Shown here piece after piece: positions 1-6,685 of a DNA stretch of 10,936 nt. Every line of letters starts with the position of its first letter. Positions within the stretch are counted from its first letter, which is position 1. A program made the translations under genes and the position numbers. This DNA comes from Deltaproteobacteria bacterium (GTDB lineage Bacteria; Desulfobacterota; SM23-61), in NCBI GenBank assembly GCA_029857975.1, contig JAOUFX010000039.1, forward strand, positions 1 to 10,936, read 5' to 3'. Under the pieces are notes generated by a model. That model was not told where the DNA came from. It searched no databases and saw nothing but the letters and a program-made list of their open reading frames with translations.

Positions 1-267
1 GATACCAAATCTGGCATTAGTGGTTCCTCGGGTATTGGGGAATCGACAACTATCATTACAGGGATGAAGTTGTTTGATTAGAGGGGGGGTAATGGAAGGA
101 GCCCGTAGGGCGACTGGAGTTACCCCTCCCTCGGCGTGACGATACCGGATCATTTCTTTTCCTGCTTGAAAGAGCATTTCTCCGTTTCCCGCCTTTTTAG
201 TTTTTCCGTCCTGTTAATTCTCCCCAAACGTCGTCTCTTTCTTGTGGGATGATGATCCCAAACTGCA
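1..267. other. Intergenic region, no gene recognised
   Basis: I see no supported gene here. The + strand is open in frame 1 from the window edge to a TAG at 79-81 (26 codons, beginning DTKSGISGSSGIGES), which could be the tail of an upstream gene, but I do not recognise it. The stretch holds the long stem-loop listed separately and a short inverted repeat (GGGAT...ATCCC, 246-259) just ahead of the small Cys-rich gene. No convincing promoter was seen. Confidence 0.4.
81..132. repeat. Long imperfect stem-loop
   Basis: The left arm at 81-92 (GAGGGGGGGTAA) pairs with the right arm at 120-132 (TTACCCCTCCCTC): 12 base pairs with T127 bulged. The interior contains a second hairpin, GCCC (101-104) loop GTA, GGGC (108-111). 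No T-tract follows on either strand, so it does not look like a simple intrinsic terminator. It could be a REP-like element, an IS-associated structure or a structured RNA leader. Only the pairing itself is seen. Confidence 0.55.
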
Positions 268-645
268 ATGGAGGGGAGATCATCCTTGGGGAAGAGGTGT
301 CAGTTCTGTGGTCAGTTCTTTGTTCCAGATTATCGGGTAAGAGAGAGGCAAAAGGCCTGCCGGAGGGCGGAGTGCCGGCAGGCTCGTAAACGTCTGGCTC
401 AACAGACTTGGTGTGCGAAGAATCCGGGCTACTTTCAGGGGCGATATCCCTATGTCAAGGAATAGCGGCAGAAAAGGAGAGCTGGGGTCCAGCCCTCCGG
501 TCCGGAGATGATACAAGACAAGATCCCCCTTGCGCAGCCTTGTCTGAGGCTGATTTTGCTGATCCCGGGGGAGAAAGAGGACCTGATACAAGACAAGATC
601 GTCCTTAGGAGGCTGAGCCGGCGCACCTTTGCGGCTTATGGATAG
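268..645 (+). pseudogene. Small Cys-rich (zinc-ribbon-like) IS21-companion protein, broken by a nonsense codon
   Basis: The frame opens with KRCQFCGQFFVPDYRV and then a C-x4-C pair (KACRRAEC), four cysteines that look like a small zinc-binding knuckle. Basic residues and the ending NPGYFQGRYPYVKE follow. A TAG at 463-465 stops it at 65 residues, but the same frame stays open to a TAG at 643-645. The continuation reads sensibly and contains IQDKI twice, ending RTFAAYG. I recall similar small proteins beside IS21 elements carrying Trp after '..VKE', so TGG to TAG is the simplest explanation. The start is uncertain: ATG 268 has no ribosome site, whereas TTG 286 has GGAGGGGAG (270-278) seven bases upstream and would begin MGKRCQFC. 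Function is unknown; a DNA-binding accessory to the transposon is only a guess. Confidence 0.6.
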
Positions 646-672
646 AGAAAGAGGGTGATACAAGACAAGATC
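509..672 (+). repeat. Three 17-bp direct repeats at the IS21-like left end
   Basis: TGATACAAGACAAGATC occurs exactly at 509-525, 584-600 and 656-672, with start-to-start spacings of 75 and 72 bp. IS21-family elements are known to carry multiple short repeats near their ends that bind the transposase, and istA starts 57 bp after the last copy. Copies 1 and 2 lie in the frame of the upstream small gene and both encode IQDKI. Copy 3 lies beyond that gene's second stop. The first copy is my best marker of the element's left boundary, but no inverted partner is available because the right end is lost. Confidence 0.8.
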
Positions 673-728
673 GATTTTTAGCTTAGAGGGTTCTATGCTG
701 GACTCGATCCTAGCGACAGGAGGCAGCC

Positions 729-2140
729 ATGGATTCGATGACCATCCAACAAGTCCGGCAGCTTTACGAGGTGGAAAGATTGAGCCTGCGGCAAATTGTC
801 CAAAAGCTGCAAGTCTCTAGAAAAGCAGTCTCCCGGATCATCCAGGATCAGCCCCTGAAGAAACCCAGCCGGAAGCTTCTCTGCCAGCCTTATGACCGAT
901 TGATCCGGGAATGGTACCAGGAATATCCCTTTATCAAAGCGACCCAGGTCTATGAGCGGCTAAAATCTTACGGGTTCCCGGGGGGCTACGGAACGGTCAA
1001 AAGATATACGCGCCCCTTACGTCAGAAAAAGTTCCCAGGGTTCCATGAGCTTACGTTCTTGCCGGGAGAAGAGGCGCAAATCGACTGGATGGAGTGGAGG
1101 TTCCCCTTCGGCGTGCTGTATGGTTTCGTGTACCTTTTAGCCTACTCCCGATACCTGTTTGTCCACTTCTATCCCCGTCATTCCCTGGAGTTCTTCCTGG
1201 ATGGTCACTTGAAAGCCTTTCAGGAAATCGGCGGGGTGGCCCACCGACATCGGTATGACAATCTCAAAAGTGTCGTCCTCAAGAGAACTCCCGAGATCAC
1301 CTTCAACCCCCAGTTCCTGGAGTTTTCCCGACACTATGGTTTTTCCATCCACCCCTGCACGCCCGGACGAGCTAATGAGAAAGGACGGGTCGAACGGGTG
1401 ATCCGGGACCTCAAAGACTTCCTGAAGATCACCCCCTGCCAGCACCTGTATGCAGCCAATCGTGAAGCCTACTTCTGGCGTCAGGAGAGAAATCAGCGGA
1501 TTCACCGCTCTACCGACCAAAAACCCACCGATCTGTTGAAGGGAGAAAAACTCAAAACCCTGCCCCAAATCCCTTACCGCCCCTACCGGATCGTCCTGGC
1601 CCAGATCAGTAAAACCGGCTTTGTGGAGTTCGACACCAACCGCTGCTCCGCCCCTTCTGCCTATGCCAACACCACCGCTGAGGTCTTAGCCTATGCGGAC
1701 CACCTGGAAATCGTGGTCCGAGGAAAACATATCGCCAACCATCCTCGATTTTGGGAACAAAAACAAAAGATCGAAAACCCCCAACACCGCCAATCGCTCC
1801 TGAACCGGACCCCCCACTTTAAAAAGCAGCGCATTTATCAACTCCTGACCGCAATGGACCCCAAGGTGGCCACTTCCTAAAACAAGCCGAAGAGGAAGGC
1901 CAAGAGCCCGACCAGATTGGATATGAGATGTTTCGAATCCTCCTGACCACCGCTAAAACCATCTTCCTGGTGGCAGTACGGGAAGCCATCCAGCTGAAGA
2001 TCTATAAGACGCGGTACGTCCAAAGTCTCTTAGGCTCCGACCTCTCCCGCCCTCCCCATCCTGTCCACCCCCAAAACCCAACTCTCTTAACCCTCACCTA
2101 CGAAAGGAGATCACTCCGTGACTATGATGACCTTATCTGA
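729..2140 (+). pseudogene. istA: IS21-family transposase IstA, frameshifted
   Basis: IstA is the DDE recombinase that cuts and joins IS21 ends. Residues 1-45 form a helix-turn-helix (LSLRQIVQKLQVSRKAVSRI). The catalytic core shows D119 (AQIDW), D177 (HRYDNLK) and a Glu in NEKGRVE (216-222). The frame ends early at 1880 after MDPKVATS. Moving one base at about 1859-1864 restores GGHFLKQAEEEGQEP, which continues in the third frame to 2140 with a normal IstA C-terminus (RYVQSLL). A single-base deletion is the simplest cause. ATG 729 is supported by AGGAGG at 718-723. The end overlaps istB by 23 bases, the usual coupling. Probably inactive unless the shift is a sequencing error. Confidence 0.88.
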
Positions 2141-2730
2141 ACTGTGGAGACATTTTAAACTCCTTACCGACCCCCAGGACCTCTCCGAGACAGAAAGGTC
2201 CTTCTTACAACGTCTTCTCGCCGAAGAACAAAAACTGCGGGAGAAAAAACGGATCGAACATCTTCTACACCAGTCCGGTATCAAACGAATCAAACTCCTC
2301 AAAGAGTTTGACTGGACATTCAACCCCAAAATCCCCAGGGATAAAATCCTGGAGTTCCTCAACACCCAATGGCTGAAAAAACCTTCCAACCTCGTGATCA
2401 TCGGACCGGCCGGAGTGGGCAAAACTCACATCGCTACAGCCTTGTGCCATGAGGCCATCTTTAAAGGCTGCCAAACCATTTTCCTCTCCCTCTTTGACCT
2501 GAATGCCAAACTGGCCAAAGCCAAAAACCTCTACAGCTTGATCGAGTTCTATTCACGAATCCCCGTGCTCTGTCTGGATGAACTGGGCTACGTGATCCCC
2601 ACCAAAGAACAGGCGGACTGCATCTTCCAAATCTTCTCTAAAAGAACCGAGGTAACCACCACCTTGGTAACCACAAACCTCGTCCCCTCGGACTGGGGCA
2701 AAATCTTCGACTCGGTCACCGCCTCGGCCC
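2118..2730 (+). pseudogene. istB: IS21-family ATPase helper IstB, 3'-truncated
   Basis: IstB is the AAA+-type ATPase that remodels target DNA for IstA. The start is GTG 2118 with AAGGAG at 2104-2109, eight bases away. Walker A is GPAGVGKT (residues 96-103) and Walker B is VLCLDELGY (150-158); the TTLVTTNL sensor-like segment (181-188) follows. Recognisable IstB sequence stops at about residue 204 (DSVTASA). The remaining codons to the stop at 2895-2897 are Ser/Pro/Leu-rich antisense of the neighbouring transposase and are not IstB. The family normally runs about 240-260 residues, so the C-terminal part is missing. The break coincides with the break of the opposing element. Confidence 0.88.
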
Positions 2731-3418
2731 CCGCCAGTTCGTATACTGCCGACCCCGATCTGTCAGCACCTCCTTCGGCACTCCATACTCCGATATTGCC
2801 CGCGCCGATACACCTCAATCACCTGATCCGCCGTCTGGCTCCGATACAACTCCAAAACCACCATATACCGCGAATAATCATCGATCATCCCGATTAAATA
2901 CGCATATCGCCCCCCAGACGAAAGGTAAAAATATCCTCCTGCCATAACTGGTTCGGCGTTGGCCGCTCTAAAAACCGAGGACGGCTTCCATTACGATGGG
3001 AACTCTTGGAGGAAAGAACAAGCAACGACTCTTTCTTAAGTGTCCGCCGCACCGTCTGCGGGGAGGCACTCAGGAAAAACACCCGCTTCAATAGATTGGA
3101 AATCCGTTGGACTCCAAAGAAAGGCTCACCCTTCTTGATCTCGACAATCTTCTCGCGCACCGGACCGGGAAGCTTCCGCCGACTCCCCGAAGACACTACC
3201 TGAATCCGTAAACCCGCTTCGCCCTGTTCCTGATACGCCTTCAACCAATGATAAACCGTGTCTTTGCTGACTCCCACCTCCTTACACAACAAAGAAACCG
3301 GCAACCCTTCTTCCAACCGCAACTTCACTGCACGAAGTTTAAACTCAAACCCATACCGCTTCCCAAACCGACTCTCTTTCCCCTTGCACTTCCTCTTGAC
3401 TTCCTCTACACTTTCCAT
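2731..3418 (-). pseudogene. IS481/IS3-like DDE transposase, two frameshifts and 3' truncation
   Basis: The N-terminal 60 residues carry a helix-turn-helix (GLPVSLLCKEVGVSKDTVYHWLK), followed by a linker region and an integrase-type catalytic domain. The first Asp lies in LWQEDIFTF. The frame then breaks in a run of six G (about 2907-2912); a second frame supplies YAYLIGMIDDYSRYMVV through VIEVYRR. It breaks again near 2797-2803, after which SEYGVPKEVLTDRGRQY gives the second catalytic Asp. The sequence ends at YTNWRG, so the catalytic Glu is absent. ATG 3418 has AGGGAG just upstream. Non-functional relic. IS481 is favoured over IS3 because the helix-turn-helix and catalytic domain share one frame, but the family call is not certain. 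Confidence 0.8.
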
Positions 3419-3497
3419 GGGCTCACTCCCTTTCTCCCCAAGAGGGTGTCACCCATTTTTACCTTTTTCTCTATCTCATGATCTGCTATTTAGGACA
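2731..3497 (-). mobile_element. IS481/IS3-like element, 5' part only
   Basis: Read on the minus strand, the element begins at 3497 with TGTCCTAAATAGCAGATC, a TGT-type terminus, followed by a short palindromic GGGTGTCACCC (3444-3454) and the transposase gene. It stops without a second terminus where the istB relic starts (about 2727-2731). Its reverse orientation and abrupt joining to istB point to a deletion or recombination between two elements rather than a clean insertion. Confidence 0.65.
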
Positions 3498-3532
3498 AAA
3501 AAAACATAAGGACGACCAAGCGAGGTATTGCA

Positions 3533-4003
3533 TCAGCAGAAAGTTGAAAATATATAACCTGAAAAAGCGTTAAAATTGGCAACCCATATAAAAAAACCTT
3601 TAAAACACTGGGGAATATCATTACTCCTTTTTATGAAATTTAGCAAAGCGGTTAAAATCTTTACTTTTTTAAACGGATGATTTGTTGAAAAGCTCCATTG
3701 TCTTGCAAAATTTTTGTTTTGCCCCAAGCGCTTAATCCCAACAATCAAGGCATAGAGGATAGCCAGAATCAATTCTACCGGATGGTAATAAGTTGAAGGT
3801 TGAGGAAAAGGAACCTATTTTTGCAAATGCCAATTTAATCTAAGTTTTTAAAATAACTGATGAATAAGGACAATGCCTCCAAATTGAGTCAGATTGCGGT
3901 CTCCAAGGGAGAGATGTAAAATCCTTTTAGCATCGGGCACAAGGCTAACTTTTAGGGAATGTTCTGCCAGAGAGATTTTGTCAGTATTATATTTGATCTT
4001 CAT
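3533..4003 (-). pseudogene. IS1380-like transposase, N-terminal relic
   Basis: From ATG 4003 the minus strand reads MKIKYNTDKISLAEHSLKV and continues to FGGIVLIHQLF, where a TAA interrupts it. The following codons (LRLNWHLQK, then PVELILAILYALIVGIKRL) resume the same protein. Next to it, in a shifted frame, comes KTKILQDNGAFQQII, which is the expected continuation in IS1380-family transposases, and then a Leu/Phe-rich stretch to 3533. I recognise the family from the pattern 'ILAxxYAxIxGxxRL..TxILQxNGAFQ'. Only roughly the first third of a 430-450 residue protein is left, and no catalytic Asp is present. It sits between the IS481-like terminus and the first glycosyltransferase remnant and may have truncated that gene's 5' end. 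Confidence 0.7.
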
Positions 4004-4065
4004 GGCTATTAAAAGGCTTTCCTCATATTCTTTGATTTAAAGGAATATCATTTTACGCTTTTTTT

Positions 4066-4427
4066 ATGTATAATTTCACGTTTGAATATTTACATAAGGA
4101 TGTTAATGAAGTATTTTTTGAGGGCGTTTTGGATTATTCCAATTTAGAAAATAAAGAAACAACCGAAATTGCATTGATAAATAAATTTAATAAATTGGAA
4201 GAGGAGATAGTTCAACTGATAAATAATTCAAAAATTTTGCAATTGGAAAGGGTAATAAGAAATTCCTCTTTTTACCCCTCGAAGAGAAGTTGGCTAGATA
4301 CTTTATTTTCATTTCAGTTGCTTCGGATACGGATATTAATATAGATAAGAATGCGGTCATAGGGAATTCTTGTCTGTTAGACCTTGCAGAAACTTTATTT
4401 CTTCAGAAGGATGCCAGATAGGGAATC
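4066..4427 (+). pseudogene. Degraded 5' part of the GT4 glycosyltransferase gene (N-terminal domain unrecognised)
   Basis: Two overlapping frames appear to be pieces of one coding region. Frame 1 (4066-4344) gives a Glu/Asn-rich protein with LINKFNKLEEEIVQLINN. From about 4263 frame 3 gives LEEKLARYFIFISVASDTDI through LDLAETLFLQKDA, ending at a TAG at 4425-4427. At about 4424 a one-base shift joins QKDA to QIGNLEAMEREKEAI in the frame of the downstream GT4 gene. The second join is well supported because the combined peptide is a natural coiled-coil linker; the first, near 4260, is plausible. I do not recognise the N-terminal part. ATG 4066 lacks a close ribosome site and lies 62 bp from the IS1380 relic, so the native start is probably lost. 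Confidence 0.5.
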
Positions 4428-5773
4428 TTGAGGCTATGGAAAGGGAAAAGGAAGCCATTTTAAATCATATCTATAATTCTCATGGTTGGAAGGCATTGAT
4501 AGTTTATTATAAATTGCGAGAAAAAATCTTTCCGGTAAATTCGAGGAGGAGAAGAGCAGCAAAGTTCGTACGGAACTTCACATGGAAGATTTGCGGTAGA
4601 TGGAGACAAATAGGGACCAACGCTGTTGACGCAATTGGATCTATCCTTGAGGGTCCCCCCCTAAAAGGAAAAAATCGGATGCTAGTAATTGACCGGTTCG
4701 TACCTACATACGACAAGGACTCTGGGTCACTGAGGATGTATTCTTTTTTGAAAATATTGAAAGAGCTGGATTATAGGATTACGCTTCTGCCCGATGACCT
4801 TCAGAAGAGGAAGCCATATGTGGATGATCTCCAAAAAATAGGGATAGAGGTATTATACGGAAACCTGGATGTCGAAAAATATCTTGGGAGAATGGGCGCG
4901 CTCTTCACTTTTGTTATATTATCAAGGCCGGAACAGGTATTTAAATATATTTCCCTTATCAGGGCCTATGCCATTAACAGTATTGTTATATATGATACGG
5001 TTGATCTACACTGGTTGAGATTTGAAAGGGCTGCAGCTGTTAGTGGCGATAAGGAATTACTTAACAAGGCAAGATACTTTAAATCGATGGAGCTCTTCAA
5101 TGCTTCATGTTCAGATATCGTCTTTACAATTACCAAAGATGAAAAAGAATTTCTCTTAAAGGAGTTACCGAATTTAAAGATTGACGTAATTCCAAATATT
5201 CATGATGTTATTAAAGAAGTCAAGCCCTTTGAAACGAGGAAAGATATAATGTTCATCGGCGGGTTCCTTCATCATCCGAATGAGGACGGTGTTTTTTTCT
5301 TTGTAAAGGAAATATTCCCGAGAGTAAAAGAAAAAATACCGGATATAAAATTTTTTATTGTAGGCAGCGACCCTTCAGATGCGATTTCAAAGCTTGATTC
5401 AAAAAATATAAAGGTAACCGGATATGTGAGAGATGTCACACCTTATTTTGAGAATTGTCGTATCTTTGTATCCCCCTTACGATTTGGAGCCGGCATGAAA
5501 GGAAAAATCGGTCAGAGCATGGCTTATGGTCTACCTGTTGTAACTACGACAGTGGGGGCGGAAGGGATTGGGCTTGTAGATGGCGAAAATGCTTTGATTG
5601 CAGATGAACCGGGGCAATTTTCTAATTCAATAATAAGATTATATACGGAGAAAAATCTCTGGGATAAGATCTCTTCGAAATCTATCGAACATATCAGAAG
5701 CAACTATTCTCAAGAGGTCATTGCCCCAAAAATTGCTGAACTTTTTAATTCTATAAATTTTCAGGGGAGATAA
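4370..5773 (+). CDS. GT4-family glycosyltransferase (GT-B fold), probably the C-terminal part of a longer protein
   Basis: Transfers a sugar from a nucleotide-sugar donor to a growing surface glycan, retaining the anomeric configuration, as GT4 enzymes do; the donor cannot be predicted. Residues 17-65 are a charged coiled coil and linker (LNHIYNSHGWKAL, then YYKLREKIFPVNSRRRR). The Rossmann-like acceptor domain starts at 104 (MLVIDRFVPTYDKDSGS). The donor domain has FIGGFLHHPNEDGV (295-308), VTGYVRDVTPYF (349-360), FGAGMKGKIGQSMAYG (372-387) and VTTTVGAEGI (391-400), the last two being the nucleotide-sugar binding region. The open frame begins at TTG 4370, but the true upstream part is frameshifted; ATG 4436 (MEREKEAI) is the first credible internal start. 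Without its lost N-terminal domain the GT4 domain is complete and may still fold. It overlaps the next gene by one base. Confidence 0.85.
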   Translation: MSVRPCRNFISSEGCQIGNLEAMEREKEAILNHIYNSHGWKALIVYYKLREKIFPVNSRRRRAAKFVRNFTWKICGRWRQIGTNAVDAIGSILEGPPLKGKNRMLVIDRFVPTYDKDSGSLRMYSFLKILKELDYRITLLPDDLQKRKPYVDDLQKIGIEVLYGNLDVEKYLGRMGALFTFVILSRPEQVFKYISLIRAYAINSIVIYDTVDLHWLRFERAAAVSGDKELLNKARYFKSMELFNASCSDIVFTITKDEKEFLLKELPNLKIDVIPNIHDVIKEVKPFETRKDIMFIGGFLHHPNEDGVFFFVKEIFPRVKEKIPDIKFFIVGSDPSDAISKLDSKNIKVTGYVRDVTPYFENCRIFVSPLRFGAGMKGKIGQSMAYGLPVVTTTVGAEGIGLVDGENALIADEPGQFSNSIIRLYTEKNLWDKISSKSIEHIRSNYSQEVIAPKIAELFNSINFQGR

Positions 5774-6495
5774 TGTTGGACAAATTTTCCAATATGGCCT
5801 TGGTATCGGGCATTTATCTTTCCGATCAGGAAAACAATATTGAGCATATAGTGGATCAATTTAACATGAGCTCTAAATGGAATGTAAGGCAAAAGTGGGC
5901 TGCGATAGGAAACCTTCCGCCATCTCAGGCCGTAAAGAAGGTGACCGATTTAAATATTGAAAACGGTCAGCCTAAATTCGTTTTAATAAATAAAATGCTG
6001 GGTGAAGAAGTTTTGCATAATTACGATTTCGTCATCATTTGTGATGATGACATTACACTGCCTTCAAACTTTCTTGATACGTATCTTGATTTAGTTTTAA
6101 AAAATGATTTTGCTCTTGCCCAGCCTGCAAGAACCCATAATAGCTTTATTGATTGGCATTTTGTGGAGCAGCTTGAAGGACTTAAAGCCAGGAGGACATA
6201 CTTTGTGGAAATAGGCCCCCTTCTATCAATGCGGCGGGACATCTTTTCAGCCCTTTTGCCGTTTGATGAGAGTTCGAGCATGGGTTGGGGTTATGATTTC
6301 GTATGGCCTCATGTTATAGAGAAGATGGGTCTTCGCATGGGTATTGTTGACGCTACGCCAGTTGAGCATAGCATGCGGAGGCCTGTAAGGAATTACAACT
6401 ATGAAGATGCAAGAAAAGGGATGGAACATTATTTGTCGCGGAATCTTCATCTTTCGAAAAGTGAGGCATTTAGAATATTAGAATCCTATGCTTAG
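5773..6495 (+). CDS. Putative glycosyltransferase, DUF707-like
   Basis: 240 residues, intact. The N-terminus carries LVSGIYLSDQENNIEHIV, the centre YDFVIICDDDITLP (84-97, with DDD at 91-93 placed like the metal-binding DxD of GT-A enzymes), then QPARTHNSFIDW, FVEIGPLLSMRRDIF (144-158), GWGYDFVWP (171-179) and DATPVEHSMRRP (193-204). This order matches the DUF707-type family, thought to be glycosyltransferases; there is no signal peptide or membrane segment, so action on the cytoplasmic side is expected. Start ATG 5773 overlaps the TAA of the GT4 gene (TAATG) and has AGGGGAG about four bases upstream, indicating translational coupling and a shared transcript. It ends 12 bp before the IS4-like element. 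The catalytic role is inferred from motifs, and donor and acceptor are unknown. Confidence 0.75.
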   Translation: MLDKFSNMALVSGIYLSDQENNIEHIVDQFNMSSKWNVRQKWAAIGNLPPSQAVKKVTDLNIENGQPKFVLINKMLGEEVLHNYDFVIICDDDITLPSNFLDTYLDLVLKNDFALAQPARTHNSFIDWHFVEQLEGLKARRTYFVEIGPLLSMRRDIFSALLPFDESSSMGWGYDFVWPHVIEKMGLRMGIVDATPVEHSMRRPVRNYNYEDARKGMEHYLSRNLHLSKSEAFRILESYA

Positions 6496-6507
6496 AGTAT
6501 AATTTAC

Positions 6508-6526
6508 TGAAGTCTTGCACTTTTTA
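6508..6526 (+). repeat. IS left terminal inverted repeat
   Basis: TGAAGTCTTGCACTTTTTA. It matches the inverted right end perfectly over the first 10 bases and at 16 of 19 overall. It begins 12 bp after the stop codon of the DUF707-like gene. Confidence 0.7.
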
Positions 6527-6531
6527 GACGC

Positions 6532-6558
6532 ATAGTTGCTCGAGGTAACTATCGAGCA
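6532..6558. repeat. Overlapping alternative hairpins inside the IS end
   Basis: TGCTCGA (6537-6543) pairs with TCGAGCA (6552-6558), and ATAGTT (6532-6537) pairs with AACTAT (6547-6552). The two stems share bases 6537 and 6552, so they are mutually exclusive. They lie just inside the terminal repeat, about 130 bp beyond the transposase stop codon. A role as transposase-binding site or weak terminator is a guess. Confidence 0.45.
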
Positions 6559-6685
6559 TATTTTGTTTAAATTGGACCTTCATGGTTTTAAGGCTTACAG
6601 TAGTTCTTTCTACTAAAATCTTCTTTCGTACTTGAAGAACCAAAAACCGGATTGATAGATCCAAAGAAATTCTTTTATCTTTTAT

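Larger units (their letters stand above)
509..2730 (+). mobile_element. IS21-like element, right end deleted
   Basis: The order of end repeats, istA, then a translationally coupled istB is the standard IS21 layout. The element is dead: istA is frameshifted, istB is cut off at about 2730, and no right terminus is visible. If the small Cys-rich gene belongs to the element, its left boundary may be nearer 268 or further upstream. Immediately right of the break lies an oppositely oriented, also truncated, IS481/IS3-like element. Confidence 0.75.

Noticed and set aside
1..81. Tail of an upstream gene (DTKSGISGSS...), reminiscent of the KSGxSG motif of ArgC
   Set aside because: Only 26 codons, and the residues after the motif do not fit that family.
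280..663. 127-codon minus-strand frame opposite the small Cys-rich gene
   Set aside because: Low-complexity Leu/Pro composition and an antisense shadow of the + strand frame; the QDLVLYQ-like repeats come from the 17-bp repeats read backwards.
509..672. CRISPR-like array (three identical 17-bp repeats with 55-58 bp between)
   Set aside because: The repeats are too short and too few, the intervals overlap a reading frame, and they sit directly before istA as IS21 end repeats do.
1137..1568. 143-codon minus-strand frame inside istA
   Set aside because: Antisense shadow of the IstA catalytic region, with no recognisable protein features.
2730..2897. C-terminal 55 residues of the istB open frame as a novel domain
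   Set aside because: They are the antisense of the IS481/IS3-like transposase past the junction, Ser/Pro/Leu-rich with no domain.
3248..3509. Two + strand frames of 77-83 codons
   Set aside because: Antisense of the transposase N-terminus and IS end.
3612..4069. GGAATATCATT at about 3612 and 4042 as a direct repeat or target duplication
   Set aside because: An 11-base match in AT-rich DNA is expected by chance in a 10-kb window, and the flanks do not correspond to IS ends.
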